A stretch of 37,269 nucleotides of DNA from Clostridiales bacterium (GTDB lineage Bacteria > Bacillota > Clostridia > Christensenellales > SZUA-584): contig JAJUJH010000010.1 in the NCBI GenBank assembly GCA_029265435.1, forward strand, positions 1 to 37,269, given 5' to 3'. The translations under genes and the position numbers were made by a program. This document shows, piece by piece, positions 1 to 8,265 of this stretch. Each line of letters begins with the position of its first letter. Position 1 is the first letter of the stretch. The notes below the pieces were generated by a model. That model ran no database searches. It was not told where the DNA came from and saw only the letters and a list, made by a program, of their open reading frames with translations.

Positions 1-1
1 G

Positions 2-1384
2 ATCGTGCGCGCCTCCGTCATGGCGGCCGTGCTGCTGATCGGGCGGTATGCCGGACGGCAGACAGATACGCTATCGAGCCTTGCGTTTGCGTTCATCGTC
101 TCCCTGCTTGCAAACCCGCTCGATCTTTTCATGGCGGGGTTTCAGCTTTCGTTCGCCGCCGTTTTCGGATTGCTGACGTTGGGCACGCAGCTCAAGCGCC
201 TGTTTCTAAACAAGCTGCCGGGCCGCCTGCCCGACATGGTGTCGGCGGCTGTGGGCGGCACGGCGGGTACGATGCCCGTGCTCGCTGCGTCGTTCAACCG
301 CTTGTCTCTGATCGGCCTCATCGCCAATATCGCCTTGCTGCCGCTTGCGTCATTGGCCATCGTGCTCGCGTTCGGAGCGACGGTGCTGGGGCTGGCCGCG
401 GGGCCGTCGGCGTCTTTTGTGTCGCTTGCCGCAGATGCCGTGATCCGGCTGATGCTGACGGCCGTCAGGGCCCTCGGCGTACTGCCGTTTGCCGCCGTCG
501 ATGTGGCGACGCCGCCGTGGTTCGTAACGGCGGGGCTGTTTGCGCTGCTGTTTGTCACGTCCAAATACCCGCTTCTCCCGACAAAGACCAAAGCCGTTAC
601 CGCGCTGGCGCTGACGGCTGTCATTGCACTTGCCGTCCTGTTCACACAGCCTTCGGGCATGACGCTGACGTTTCTGGACGTCGGCCAGGGGGATGCCGCT
701 TATATCCGCACGGCGCAGGGCGGTGAATATTTTGTGGACGGCGGGCCGGAAAAAAGCGCGGAGGAGGTGGTAAGCTTCGCCATTCGCCGCGGCATCACAC
801 CGGACGCCGCGTTTGTGTCGCACACGGATGACGACCATTTTTCGGGGCTTTTGGCGTTGTATCGGAAGGGCCTTTTGAAGAAGGTCTACTGCAGCGCGCA
901 GGAGGCGGATACGGTGGCCGCCGCAATGCCTTGCGCGCAGGTTGTGCCGCTTTCGGCGGGGGACACGGTTCTGCTGGACGATGAAACAAAAGCCGTGGTA
1001 TTATACCCGTATGCCGACAGCGCCGCCAAAAACAAAAACGATCTCTCGCTTGTGCTGCTGGTGGAATACAACAACCGCAGCGCGCTTCTGACTGGGGATA
1101 TTTCCGGCGCAACGGAAACGAAAATTTTGACGGGGCTTTCCGAGGTGGATATTTATAAAGCGGCGCATCATGGGGCGGCGTCCTCGTCGTACCGGCTTCC
1201 GCTCAGTGTCCTTCGCCCGGATTACAGCGTCGTCAGCGTGGGGGACAACACATTCGGACATCCTTCGCCGCTTGCGCTTCGGAATATCGGGGATTACAGC
1301 GGCGCCGTCTATATCACCCGGCGCGATCATGCGGTATCGTTCCATATCGGCGATGACGTTGCCGTACAAACATGTGGTGAGTAA
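2..1384 (+). CDS. comEC: ComEC/Rec2 competence protein, C-terminal part (5' end outside window)
   Basis: This is the C-terminal part of the membrane channel that takes single-stranded DNA into the cytoplasm during natural transformation. The reading frame is open at the left edge, so the N-terminal domain and part of the channel are missing. The first ~200 residues are hydrophobic helices of the Competence domain. A metallo-beta-lactamase-like domain follows: it begins at FLDVGQGD, has the metal-binding motif SHTDDDHFSG, and carries a later HHGAASSS motif plus a GHPSP motif near the end. This order is the classic DNA-internalisation ComEC layout. The stop codon is directly followed by the holA start codon, so the two are probably co-transcribed, and comEC-holA-rpsT is a common order in Firmicutes. 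No disruption is visible in the part present. Whether the cell is actually competent cannot be judged from this window. Confidence 0.93.
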   Translation: MVRASVMAAVLLIGRYAGRQTDTLSSLAFAFIVSLLANPLDLFMAGFQLSFAAVFGLLTLGTQLKRLFLNKLPGRLPDMVSAAVGGTAGTMPVLAASFNRLSLIGLIANIALLPLASLAIVLAFGATVLGLAAGPSASFVSLAADAVIRLMLTAVRALGVLPFAAVDVATPPWFVTAGLFALLFVTSKYPLLPTKTKAVTALALTAVIALAVLFTQPSGMTLTFLDVGQGDAAYIRTAQGGEYFVDGGPEKSAEEVVSFAIRRGITPDAAFVSHTDDDHFSGLLALYRKGLLKKVYCSAQEADTVAAAMPCAQVVPLSAGDTVLLDDETKAVVLYPYADSAAKNKNDLSLVLLVEYNNRSALLTGDISGATETKILTGLSEVDIYKAAHHGAASSSYRLPLSVLRPDYSVVSVGDNTFGHPSPLALRNIGDYSGAVYITRRDHAVSFHIGDDVAVQTCGE

Positions 1385-2335
1385 ATGAAGAATCTTTATA
1401 TTTTTTTGGGTGAGGCGTACATGGTGCGCGACAGCTACAGAAAGCTCAAAGCCGCGCTGAATATTCCATACGAAACGCTGAACATCACGGAATATAAAAC
1501 GGCGCCCAAAGCGGACGAGCTGATTGATGCCTGCGCCGAATATCCGTTTATGGCGCAGCGCCGTTTGCTTGCGGTGCTCGACTGTCCGTGGCTCGGTACG
1601 GCGGGAAACGCCGAGGAAGCCAAGAAGCTTGCGTCGTATATCGAAAAGATGCCGGACACCACCGTTCTGGTGCTCGGTTCCGGCGAAACGGCCGACAAGC
1701 GCCGTGCGCTGTATAAGCGTGCGCAGGAGATAGGCGAGATTCGTGAATTCGCGCCGCCGAATGCCGCGGCCTGCGCGGCGTTTGCCGTTGCAAAGGCGAG
1801 GGAACAGGGTGTGCGCATATCGCCGCAAACCGCCGAAGAGCTTGTCGCGGTTTGCGGGTGCGATTATTTTACACTTGAAAACGAGATTTCCAAGCTTGCC
1901 GTTTACAGCGGCCATTCCGAAATCACGCCGGCGGATGTAAAGGCGTGCGCGTCGCGTTCGCTTGAATACAACGTGTTCGAAATTCACAGGCTGTTTGCGG
2001 ACAGAAAAGCAAAAGAAGCGCGGAGCCTGCTTGCGGAGATACTCCAATATGAAAGCCCCGAAGGGCTGATCGGTCTTTTCGCTCGAAAGGTAAGAGATAT
2101 GTATAAAACAAGGACGATGCTCGACGCGGGATTCACTACCGAGAAAATTGCCGTTACGCTGAACGCGAAAAGCTTTGCGGTGCAGATGCTGGTGAAAGAA
2201 TGTGCGCGGTTTACGGCGGCGCAGCTTCGCGACGGGCTGAAGCGGCTGGCCGACCTTGATTATGAGATCAAATCGGGACAGGCTGATCCGGAACTTGCGT
2301 TAACCGCCGCGCTGCTCAGCGTTTATGGCTTTTAA
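1385..2335 (+). CDS. holA: DNA polymerase III subunit delta
   Basis: HolA is the delta subunit of the clamp loader. It opens the beta sliding clamp so that it can be placed on DNA during replication. The protein is 316 residues, within the usual range for Firmicutes HolA. The N-terminus (KNLYIFLGEAYMVRD) matches the start of the AAA+-like domain that lacks a working ATPase site. The middle carries the family pattern around LENEISKLAVY, where the domain II/III region begins, and the C-terminus is the helical collar region (LDYEIKSGQ near residues 290-300). The ATG abuts the comEC stop codon, so translation is probably coupled; the upstream GGTGAG is only a weak ribosome-binding site. The neighbouring rpsT runs in the opposite direction and converges on this gene, which is the common Firmicutes arrangement. 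Confidence 0.93.
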   Translation: MKNLYIFLGEAYMVRDSYRKLKAALNIPYETLNITEYKTAPKADELIDACAEYPFMAQRRLLAVLDCPWLGTAGNAEEAKKLASYIEKMPDTTVLVLGSGETADKRRALYKRAQEIGEIREFAPPNAAACAAFAVAKAREQGVRISPQTAEELVAVCGCDYFTLENEISKLAVYSGHSEITPADVKACASRSLEYNVFEIHRLFADRKAKEARSLLAEILQYESPEGLIGLFARKVRDMYKTRTMLDAGFTTEKIAVTLNAKSFAVQMLVKECARFTAAQLRDGLKRLADLDYEIKSGQADPELALTAALLSVYGF

Positions 2336-2345
2336 CGCACACAAA

Positions 2346-2376
2346 AAAGCCCATTAGGCTTACCCTTTTGGGCTTT
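2346..2376 (-). terminator. Rho-independent terminator of rpsT
   Basis: An 8-bp inverted repeat (AAAGCCCA / TGGGCTTT) sits just downstream of rpsT. Read on the minus strand, the stem runs straight into a T-rich tract (TTTTTT). Read on the plus strand there is no T-run, so it serves rpsT rather than holA, although the hairpin could still slow transcripts coming from holA. Confidence 0.8.
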
Positions 2377-2398
2377 CGGTATCAGAAGCAGGGCGTCC

Positions 2399-2665
2399 TT
2401 ATGCGGAAAGAGACGAAAACGCCTTTGCGACTTGCGCCTTTTTGCGGTTGGCGGTGTTTTTGTGGATGGTGCCCTTAAGAGCGGCCTTATCCAGCGCGCC
2501 GGTGTATTCCTTAAACAGCTCGGCAGCCGCGTCTTTCTGCCCCGCAGCCACGGCCGCATGAAACTTCTTCGCGATCGTTTTCAGCTCCGATTTGATGATG
2601 CGGTTTCTCAAATTAGCCTTTGCTTCAACCCTCATGCGTCTTTCGGCGGATTTGATATTCGGCAA
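2399..2665 (-). CDS. rpsT: 30S ribosomal protein S20
   Basis: S20 is a primary 16S rRNA-binding protein of the small ribosomal subunit. The product is 88 residues, the normal length, and begins (M)PNIKSAERRMRVEAK, the standard S20 N-terminus, followed by a lysine/arginine-rich helical protein ending KAFSSLSA. The start chosen is TTG at 2663-2665. It has a strong GGAGG about nine bases upstream and gives the canonical N-terminus; the longer open frame reaching to 2740 includes the promoter and is not credible. In E. coli rpsT also starts with UUG, and the weak start takes part in autoregulation there; the same may apply here but is not shown. The gene is monocistronic, with its own promoter and terminator, and converges on holA. 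Confidence 0.95.
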   Translation of the reverse strand: MPNIKSAERRMRVEAKANLRNRIIKSELKTIAKKFHAAVAAGQKDAAAELFKEYTGALDKAALKGTIHKNTANRKKAQVAKAFSSLSA

Positions 2666-2711
2666 GTGTCCAAACCTCCATTTAATGATACTCGTATTGA
2701 TAACGAACCGT

Positions 2712-2740
2712 ATTGTAACATACCGCATATCGTTTTGCAA
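2712..2740 (-). promoter_or_regulatory. Promoter of rpsT
   Basis: On the minus strand there is a -35 TTGCAA, a 17-bp spacer and a -10 TACAAT, ending about 46 bases before the TTG start codon. It is a good vegetative sigma-A type match in the expected place. Confidence 0.7.
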
Positions 2741-2838
2741 CTGGAATTGAAGGCGATTTCATAAAAACACAGGTATACCAAAAATCAATAACAACGGAAT
2801 CGGATTTTTTAAAAAATGCGATGGAAAGTAATGATCTC

Positions 2839-2990
2839 CAGACTGTCAATAAAGCAAAAAATAAAATTTGTGGGCAAGACGGGCTTTGCCCGCGCAGCCC
2901 ACACCTTGCGGTTTTGCCCCGTTTCGAGCTTGCGAGGAACAAGCAAAGCCGGAAAGCTTGTCGGAAAACCGAAGGTTTTTCGACAAGCTG
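2839..2990 (+). mobile_element. MITE-like repeat, copy A
   Basis: This 152-bp non-coding element occurs three times in the window; copy B is at 10360-10511 (inverted) and copy C at about 27634-27772. Its ends form an imperfect terminal inverted repeat (CAGACTGTC at the left, GACAAGCTG at the right). It is flanked by a 6-bp direct repeat GATCTC (2833-2838 and 2991-2996), as expected for a target-site duplication. Inside, after an AT-rich stretch, are three successive inverted repeats: GTGGGC/GCCCAC enclosing CGGGC/GCCCG; CGGTTTTGC/GCAAAGCCG enclosing GCTTG/CAAGC; and a long AGCTTGTCGGAAAACC / GGTTTTTCGACAAGCT hairpin. It has no credible coding capacity. It lies between the divergent promoters of rpsT and the first zinc-ribbon gene. 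This kind of sequence is easily mis-annotated as small proteins. Confidence 0.8.
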
Positions 2991-3049
2991 GATCTCATAG
3001 CTTTGTCTGATACGGAAAAAACTAAGAAATAATGCCCGTATTTTAAACT

Positions 3050-3079
3050 TTGCAATAGCCGAAAACAAACATTTATGAT
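3050..3079 (+). promoter_or_regulatory. Promoter of the zinc-ribbon gene group
   Basis: A -35 TTGCAA, an 18-bp spacer and a -10 TATGAT lie about 34 bases upstream of the first zinc-ribbon start codon. An overlapping TAAAAT two bases further on is an alternative -10. The 447-base gap between rpsT and this gene thus holds the rpsT promoter, repeat copy A and this promoter. Confidence 0.55.
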
Positions 3080-3112
3080 AAAATAACCATAAATACACTT
3101 CGGAGGAGCTGC

Positions 3113-3304
3113 ATGTATTGTAAAAAATGCGGTAAAGTCTACAAAAAGCCAAAGAAAGTATGCACCGACTGCGGGCTGGCTCTCGTGAACGGTACGCCTC
3201 CCGCCAATGCGAACCCCAAGATCAAAAAAGGTCCGATCATTGTATTCGGTGCGCTCGTTGTTGTTTTGATTGCCGTATTTGTTATTGTGAGTCTCACGCA
3301 ATAA
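3113..3304 (+). CDS. Small zinc-ribbon membrane protein
   Basis: This 63-residue protein has an N-terminal zinc ribbon with two CxxCG knuckles (Cys3/Cys6 and Cys17/Cys20), a basic stretch, then one hydrophobic helix at about residues 40-61 that ends the protein. The zinc ribbon would be cytoplasmic and the helix would anchor it. A strong GGAGGAG precedes the ATG. It is the first of three neighbouring genes with the same N-terminal layout; the other two add an extracytoplasmic beta-rich domain that is absent here. It may be a truncated relative or a distinct small membrane protein. A terminator hairpin overlaps its 3' end, so read-through into the next gene may be limited. The function is unknown; a zinc ribbon of this type does not by itself point to DNA binding. 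Confidence 0.75.
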   Translation: MYCKKCGKVYKKPKKVCTDCGLALVNGTPPANANPKIKKGPIIVFGALVVVLIAVFVIVSLTQ

Positions 3305-3316
3305 GTGAGATTTTTT
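3292..3316 (+). terminator. Rho-independent terminator after small zinc-ribbon gene
   Basis: The stem TCTCAC / GTGAGA, with a 7-base loop, is followed directly by six T residues. It overlaps the last codons and the stop codon of the zinc-ribbon gene. The stem is short, so it may act as a partial terminator. Confidence 0.6.
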
Positions 3317-3429
3317 GTTGCTCCGAATAATGCAGCGGCTTGGTCATATCGGCCATGCATTATCGAATAATCATGAATGTGCCAAGCGGTTGCTGAGCCA
3401 AAAGCTTGGCTTAAGAAAGGAGCATTGCC

Positions 3430-4338
3430 ATGTTCTGCAGCAAATGCGGTCAAAGCATTCCGGAAGGATCGGCCTTTTGCACTTCCTGCGGAAGTCCGCT
3501 CAAGAAGGATGGTCCGGCGGCCAGTCCGGTTCCGCCGTATCCGAATCAATGGGGATATGGCGCGCCGCAGCCGTTGTATCCACAGAGGAAAAAGCATACG
3601 GGACTTATTGCGGGCATTATTGCGGGCGTTGTTCTGATCGCCGCGGCGGCTGTCGCGCTTTTTGTGTGGCCGGGCTTTTTGATCGGGAACGATAACGCGC
3701 TGCTGGGTTTTTGGTACAACGAAGACCGTGCGGAAGCCATCGAGTTTAAAAGCAGCAGTGTGCGCGTCTATACGACGGAAAAAAACTACAAGGGAGAGTA
3801 CGAGTATGACGCCGCAAAGGCAAGAGGCGTGATTACGGTGGATGAAAATGACGTCGATTTCGCGCTCACGGAAGACGGGCTTGAAGTTGACGGCATCGGC
3901 GTTTATGTCAAAGCCGACGATGACTTTGACGCGGATGATTTCATAAAAGAAGCGATGGCCGCAATGGCGCCGGCAACCGCCGAGCCGGCGGCTGAGCCTT
4001 CTCAAGCGGTTCCGGCGGATCCGTCCGAGGCGCCGACAGCAAGCATCGCAGCCGTGTCGTCGGACGATATTCTCGGCCTTTGGTACGAAACCACCGGCTA
4101 CGGCGGAACGCTTGAGTTTTACGTTGACGGCACATACACCATCACGATGATGGGCGTTGCGGTGAACGGAACGTATGAGTACGACGCCGTATCGGGCTGC
4201 GGAACGATATATGAGGAATTGAGCGGGACGGAGTATCCGCTGACGATATCCGACGGTTTGCTCACGATAGATTCTTTGCAGTATACGCGCGATTATGTGG
4301 AGCAGTATGATTTGAACGATTTGGAGAACGCAGGTTAA
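3430..4338 (+). CDS. Zinc-ribbon membrane protein with two lipocalin-like repeats
   Basis: A 302-residue protein of unknown function. Residues 3-20 form a zinc ribbon (Cys3, Cys6, Cys17, Cys20), followed by a Pro/Tyr-rich linker and one membrane helix at about 58-80. Two beta-rich repeats of roughly 75-85 residues follow (about 91-165 and 212-295), joined by an Ala/Pro/Glu-rich linker. Each repeat starts LLGFWYN or ILGLWYE and contains alternating strands with a GxYxYD motif, resembling the lipocalin-like DUF5640 type of domain (tentative family call). The second repeat ends with TRDYVEQYDLNDLE, a tail also found in the next gene. The expected topology is zinc ribbon inside and beta domains outside. 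An AGGAG precedes the ATG. The two repeats probably arose by internal duplication, the second being closer to the single domain of the neighbour. Confidence 0.75.
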   Translation: MFCSKCGQSIPEGSAFCTSCGSPLKKDGPAASPVPPYPNQWGYGAPQPLYPQRKKHTGLIAGIIAGVVLIAAAAVALFVWPGFLIGNDNALLGFWYNEDRAEAIEFKSSSVRVYTTEKNYKGEYEYDAAKARGVITVDENDVDFALTEDGLEVDGIGVYVKADDDFDADDFIKEAMAAMAPATAEPAAEPSQAVPADPSEAPTASIAAVSSDDILGLWYETTGYGGTLEFYVDGTYTITMMGVAVNGTYEYDAVSGCGTIYEELSGTEYPLTISDGLLTIDSLQYTRDYVEQYDLNDLENAG

Positions 4339-4374
4339 GCGTTTTCCCGACACAACATAATTGGAGGATATAGG

Positions 4375-4935
4375 ATGTATTGTCAAAAGTGTGGTCAACA
4401 ATTGGAGGACGGAGCACAGTTCTGCACAAAGTGCGGCGCCGCCGTTCAAAATATGCCGCAGCAGCCGCAAACGCCGCCGTCAGCCTTCGGATATCAGGCG
4501 TACGGACAAAGCGGTGCGCCGGTTCGGCCGAAATCCCGTAAAGGCCTGATTATCGGCCTGTCGGCAGGCGGTGCGGCACTTGCCGTTTTTCTGATTCTTT
4601 TGTTTATCGTCATTTTGCCGGGCGGGGGAAAGAGTGAGCTTGTGGGCACGTGGTACGAGCAAACCGGCTACGGCGGCTCGATCGAATTCAAAGCCGACGG
4701 CACTTATGACTATAACGCCATGGGATTTCCGATATCCGGAAAGTATACGTTTAACAGCACGAGCAAAACGGGCGAAATGCAAATTGAAATGATGGGCGTC
4801 AGCCAGAACATGAGCTTTAAGCTTGACGGCAACACGCTGCTTATGGAAGGGTCTGTTTTTACGCGCGATTATGTGGAGCAGCAGGACCTTTCGGATATGC
4901 TTGGCGATCTCGATATGGGAAGCATGTTCGAATAA
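4375..4935 (+). CDS. Zinc-ribbon membrane protein with one lipocalin-like domain
   Basis: A 186-residue paralogue of the preceding protein. It has a zinc ribbon (Cys3, Cys6, Cys17, Cys20), a Gln/Pro-rich linker, a membrane helix at about 57-82, and one beta-rich domain (about 87-175) that starts LVGTWYEQTGYGG. Its C-terminal FTRDYVEQQDLSDM closely matches the tail of the second repeat in the previous gene. A GGAGG lies ahead of the ATG, and the gap from the previous gene is only 36 bases with no terminator, so the two are probably one transcript. The function is unknown; the exposed beta domain may bind a ligand or the cell wall. A strong terminator follows. Confidence 0.75.
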   Translation: MYCQKCGQQLEDGAQFCTKCGAAVQNMPQQPQTPPSAFGYQAYGQSGAPVRPKSRKGLIIGLSAGGAALAVFLILLFIVILPGGGKSELVGTWYEQTGYGGSIEFKADGTYDYNAMGFPISGKYTFNSTSKTGEMQIEMMGVSQNMSFKLDGNTLLMEGSVFTRDYVEQQDLSDMLGDLDMGSMFE

Positions 4936-4959
4936 ACACGCGGAATATCGTCTTTTAGC

Positions 4960-4996
4960 GCCCCGGCCGCTTTTGTTTGTGCGGCGGGGCTTTTTT
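4960..4996 (+). terminator. Rho-independent terminator after zinc-ribbon genes
   Basis: A GC-rich stem (GCCCCG-CCGC / GCGGCGGGGC, with one bulged base) with a 10-base T/G loop is followed by TTTTTT. It separates the zinc-ribbon genes from the CotH gene. Confidence 0.85.
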
Positions 4997-5057
4997 CCGT
5001 TTCGGATAGATAGTTTTTTTGCATGTTAAAGAATTGGAGCCATTTCGGCGGCTTTTG

Positions 5058-5086
5058 TTGTGTTTTGCGAACGGGCGTGATAAAAT
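5058..5086 (+). promoter_or_regulatory. Promoter of the CotH gene, sharing a motif with the VTC gene promoter
   Basis: A -35 TTGTGT, a 17-bp spacer and a -10 TAAAAT end about 55 bases before the TTG start. The spacer and flanks are almost the same as in the promoter at 8266-8294: about 27 of 31 positions match, including TTTTGCG, CGGGCGTGATA and AATCA. Spacer sequence is normally free to vary, so its conservation suggests a bound regulator or a recent duplication. Confidence 0.65.
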
Positions 5087-5141
5087 CACCTATATTGTTG
5101 ATATGGTGTGTGATGGATTTCAGGCGGGGAGAGGAGAAGCC

Positions 5142-8100
5142 TTGAGAGCATTTAAAAGCATTTTAGCGATTATCGTCATTGCCGCGCTGTGCGTCGGTGT
5201 GTTTTTGATATTTGAAAAAGACAACCATATATCATCTTCCGCAGAGCCTTCAACGGCGGGTCTGGCGCAGGGTTCGGTTGTCATCAACGAGTTTATGGCC
5301 TCAAACGGCGGCTGCTTTGTTGACGACAAAGGAAACAGCAGCGACTGGATCGAGTTTTACAATCCGGGAAGTACCGATGTGAGCCTTTCCGGCCTGGGGA
5401 TATCGGACGATAAAAGCACGGTCAAATGGGCGTTCCCTGATGTCACTCTTAAAGCGGGCGGCTATCTTGTCGTATTTGCTTCGGGCAAATCGGAAAACGA
5501 TCCCGGCGGTACGCTCCATGCCGGATTCAAGCTGAGCGCGGACGGCGGCGGCATCTATCTGATGGATTCCTCAGGCAAGATCGTTGACGAAGCGGAATAT
5601 GAGAGCCAGACGAAGAACGTATCCGTGGGAAGGCTTGCGTCCGACATCACCACATGGAGCGCATTTGACAGCCCGACGCCCGGCTTTTCCAATGATGAAA
5701 CGGGCGCTCAGGCGTTTAGGGACAGCCGGTATGCGCCGGACACATCGCTGCTGATCACCGAAGTGATGGCCGGCAATAAAACCACCCTTACGGACAACAA
5801 CGGCGCATACAGCGATTACATTGAGATTTACAACAAAGGCGCCGAGCCGGTGAACCTGCTTGGCTACGGACTTTCCGACGATATCGGGAACGTGCTCGGC
5901 TGGAAGTTTCCCGACGTGACGATACAGCCGGGGGCGTATATGGTCGTTTTCGCGTCGGGCGAAGACATAAAAGCGACGGATATCGAAAAAGGCGCCATCC
6001 ATACAAACTTCGGCATATCATCCTATGAAGAGCAGATCACGCTGGCATCGCCCGCCGGGCTGATACTCGATCAGGTTACCGTCACCGAATCACAGGCGGA
6101 CATGGCATATGTGCGCACGTTTGACGGTAGCGCATATACGAACGACTGGACGTTTTCGAGCAAACCGTCACCCGGGTATGTGAATACCGACGAAGGAAAC
6201 CGGCAGTTCGTCGCGGCCAATCCCCTCGCGCTTGGAGACGTTATCATCAGCGAGGTGATGACGTCCAACCAGCAGTATCTGCCCGAGGACAACGGCGAAA
6301 CATACGACTGGATTGAGCTGTATAACCGCGGCAGCCAGGCCGTAAACCTGTCGGGATACGGACTGACGGACAACACGGGCAACCCCGCCAAATTCCGCCT
6401 TCCGGATAAAACGCTCGCACCGGGGGAGTATTATACGGTGCTTGCGTCCGGACTCGCGAACGACGATTCCATAAAAAAAAACTATGTGCATACCAGCTTT
6501 AAGCTGAGCGCAGGCGGAGAGATCCTCGCGCTTTTTAATGCCGACGGCGTTTTGCAGGACAAGCTCAATATCGATACGCTGCCGCGCGGTTTATCCGTGG
6601 GGCGCATGCCGCAGCAGGACGGTGTTTTTTATTTTACGCAGCCGACGCCCGGCGCGGCGAACACAAACCCGTGCGCAGGTTTTGTCGCCGAACCCAAAGC
6701 CGACGTTGCGCCGGGCAGCTATCCGTCCGCGCAGACGGTCACGCTCTCGTGCGCCACGGAGGGCGCTTCCATCTATTACTCCACCGACGGCTCGGTTCCC
6801 ACCGCATCTTCCACGCCGTATACCGGCCCTATCCAGATGAGCCAAACGGGCCTTATCCGCGCGCGTGCGTTTAAAGACGGTTTTCTCGACAGCGAAACGA
6901 TGACGGCGACGTATATCATCGGCGCGTCGCACACGCTGCCCGTCATCTCGCTTGTGTGCAACCCGGACGATTTATTCAACCCGCAGACGGGCATCTATAT
7001 GCTGGGCCCGGACGCACAGCTTATCGAAGGCTCAACAGAGCATTATGAGGTTGCCAACTATCTGAAAAGAGGCAAGGAAAGCGAACGTCCCGCTTCGTTT
7101 GAGGTGTTCGACGAGAGCGGCAGGCAGGTGTTCGAGCAGAATGTCGCCATTCGCATACAGGGCGGCTTCAGCCGCGACAACCAGCAGAAATCGTTTGCGG
7201 TGATCGCCCGCAGCGAGTACGGCAAAGGCTCCATGGCGTATCCGTTTTTCCCCGATCTGCCGTTTACCGAATACAAATCGGTCGTATTGCGGTGCGGCGG
7301 GCAGGATCAGCTGTATGCCAAAATCAAGGAAGCGGTGATATTAAAGCTTCTCGGCGGGAAGACCAACTTCTTATCCCAAAGCTATAAGACCTATGTGGTT
7401 TACCTGAACGGGCAGTACTGGGGCGTATACTTCCTGCAAGAGAAGCGTACGACCAATTTTGTGGCGCAGCACGAAAATGTAGAGGATCCCGACAGCATCA
7501 ATCTGGTGGTGGGTTCCGGCACGAGCAGCGACTCGAGGCATTTGATCAACGGCTCAAACGAGAGCTATAAAGCGCTTCTTGAGTATGTCAATACGCATGA
7601 CATGTCCGTTAAGGAGAACTTTGACCATGTGGCGGAGCAGCTCGATACCGACAGCTTCATGGATACCATGATCCATGAGATTTATCTCGCCAATTCGGAT
7701 TACTATAATATGGAGTTTTATCAGGTACCGGGCGGCAAATGGAAACAGATTTTCTACGATATGTGCTGGGCTTTCAACAAGCCGACACACGAGACACTCT
7801 CACGGCGCATGGCGAGCGATGTCTGCGGTTCGACGATGTTCAATGCACTGCTTTCCTATCAGCCATGGAAAGAAGCGTTTATGAAGCGCATGGCATGGTC
7901 GATGGAGCAGTTTTATACCGTTGACAGCCTGACGGGCGTGATCGACGAAGTGGCGGCTTCCGTGGCGTCCGAGATGCCGGCGGAACGGGCCAAATTCACC
8001 GATGCGAAGACGAACTGGGAGGATTCCGTCGAGAATCTGCGCACATTCGCCAAACAGCGCCCGTACGAAATGCTCAAGCAGTTAAAAAGCGTTTTCGGCA

Positions 8101-8201
8101 TATCCGGCTCAACGCTGAGGAGCTATTTTGATTTTACCGACGAACAAATGAAGACGGGCTTCAATTTGTCGGATGATAAGATGAGCAGCCTTTTCGGTTA
8201 A
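5142..8201 (+). CDS. CotH kinase family protein with three lamin-tail domains
   Basis: A 1019-residue membrane-anchored surface protein. An N-terminal helix (about 7-24) is followed by three lamin-tail domains starting near residues 45, 202 and 365 (VVINEFMASN, LLITEVMAGN, VIISEVMTSN, each with a DWIEFYN- or DYIEIYN-like motif). A chitobiase/beta-hexosaminidase C-terminal-like domain (about 520-590, YYSTDGSVPT) and a CotH domain (about 595-1000) complete it. CotH proteins are atypical protein kinases; B. subtilis CotH phosphorylates spore-coat proteins. The TTG at 5142 has GAGGAG nearby and leads straight into the signal helix; the longer frame would put the promoter inside the gene. In the CotH core the usual DxD-type motif reads Asp873-Met-Cys875, so the second acidic residue is missing. 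The next two genes (VTC, DUF4956) are regular partners of this family in Gram-positive bacteria. Confidence 0.88.
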   Translation: MRAFKSILAIIVIAALCVGVFLIFEKDNHISSSAEPSTAGLAQGSVVINEFMASNGGCFVDDKGNSSDWIEFYNPGSTDVSLSGLGISDDKSTVKWAFPDVTLKAGGYLVVFASGKSENDPGGTLHAGFKLSADGGGIYLMDSSGKIVDEAEYESQTKNVSVGRLASDITTWSAFDSPTPGFSNDETGAQAFRDSRYAPDTSLLITEVMAGNKTTLTDNNGAYSDYIEIYNKGAEPVNLLGYGLSDDIGNVLGWKFPDVTIQPGAYMVVFASGEDIKATDIEKGAIHTNFGISSYEEQITLASPAGLILDQVTVTESQADMAYVRTFDGSAYTNDWTFSSKPSPGYVNTDEGNRQFVAANPLALGDVIISEVMTSNQQYLPEDNGETYDWIELYNRGSQAVNLSGYGLTDNTGNPAKFRLPDKTLAPGEYYTVLASGLANDDSIKKNYVHTSFKLSAGGEILALFNADGVLQDKLNIDTLPRGLSVGRMPQQDGVFYFTQPTPGAANTNPCAGFVAEPKADVAPGSYPSAQTVTLSCATEGASIYYSTDGSVPTASSTPYTGPIQMSQTGLIRARAFKDGFLDSETMTATYIIGASHTLPVISLVCNPDDLFNPQTGIYMLGPDAQLIEGSTEHYEVANYLKRGKESERPASFEVFDESGRQVFEQNVAIRIQGGFSRDNQQKSFAVIARSEYGKGSMAYPFFPDLPFTEYKSVVLRCGGQDQLYAKIKEAVILKLLGGKTNFLSQSYKTYVVYLNGQYWGVYFLQEKRTTNFVAQHENVEDPDSINLVVGSGTSSDSRHLINGSNESYKALLEYVNTHDMSVKENFDHVAEQLDTDSFMDTMIHEIYLANSDYYNMEFYQVPGGKWKQIFYDMCWAFNKPTHETLSRRMASDVCGSTMFNALLSYQPWKEAFMKRMAWSMEQFYTVDSLTGVIDEVAASVASEMPAERAKFTDAKTNWEDSVENLRTFAKQRPYEMLKQLKSVFGISGSTLRSYFDFTDEQMKTGFNLSDDKMSSLFG

Positions 8202-8265
8202 CGGCATATGAGAGAATGCCAAAACGCATGCGCTTGCTTAAAATGGCAGAGAGCGGCTGATGCTG

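Noticed and set aside
2839-2990. Integron attC site or CRISPR-like unit as an explanation of the hairpin repeats
   Set aside because: No attC core motifs, no integrase, no regular spacing; copies are dispersed singly in both orientations.
2816-3010. Small open frames within repeat copies A, B and C
   Set aside because: They translate the hairpin repeat itself and resemble each other only because the DNA is repeated; no start signals or codon bias support them.
3400-3422. AGCCAA/TTGGCT inverted repeat ahead of the second zinc-ribbon gene
   Set aside because: The loop is very short, there is no T-run and no repeated occurrence; probably chance.
5019-5141. Longer CotH protein starting at 5019
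   Set aside because: The added segment contains the promoter and would place a non-membrane stretch before the signal helix; TTG at 5142 has a ribosome-binding site.
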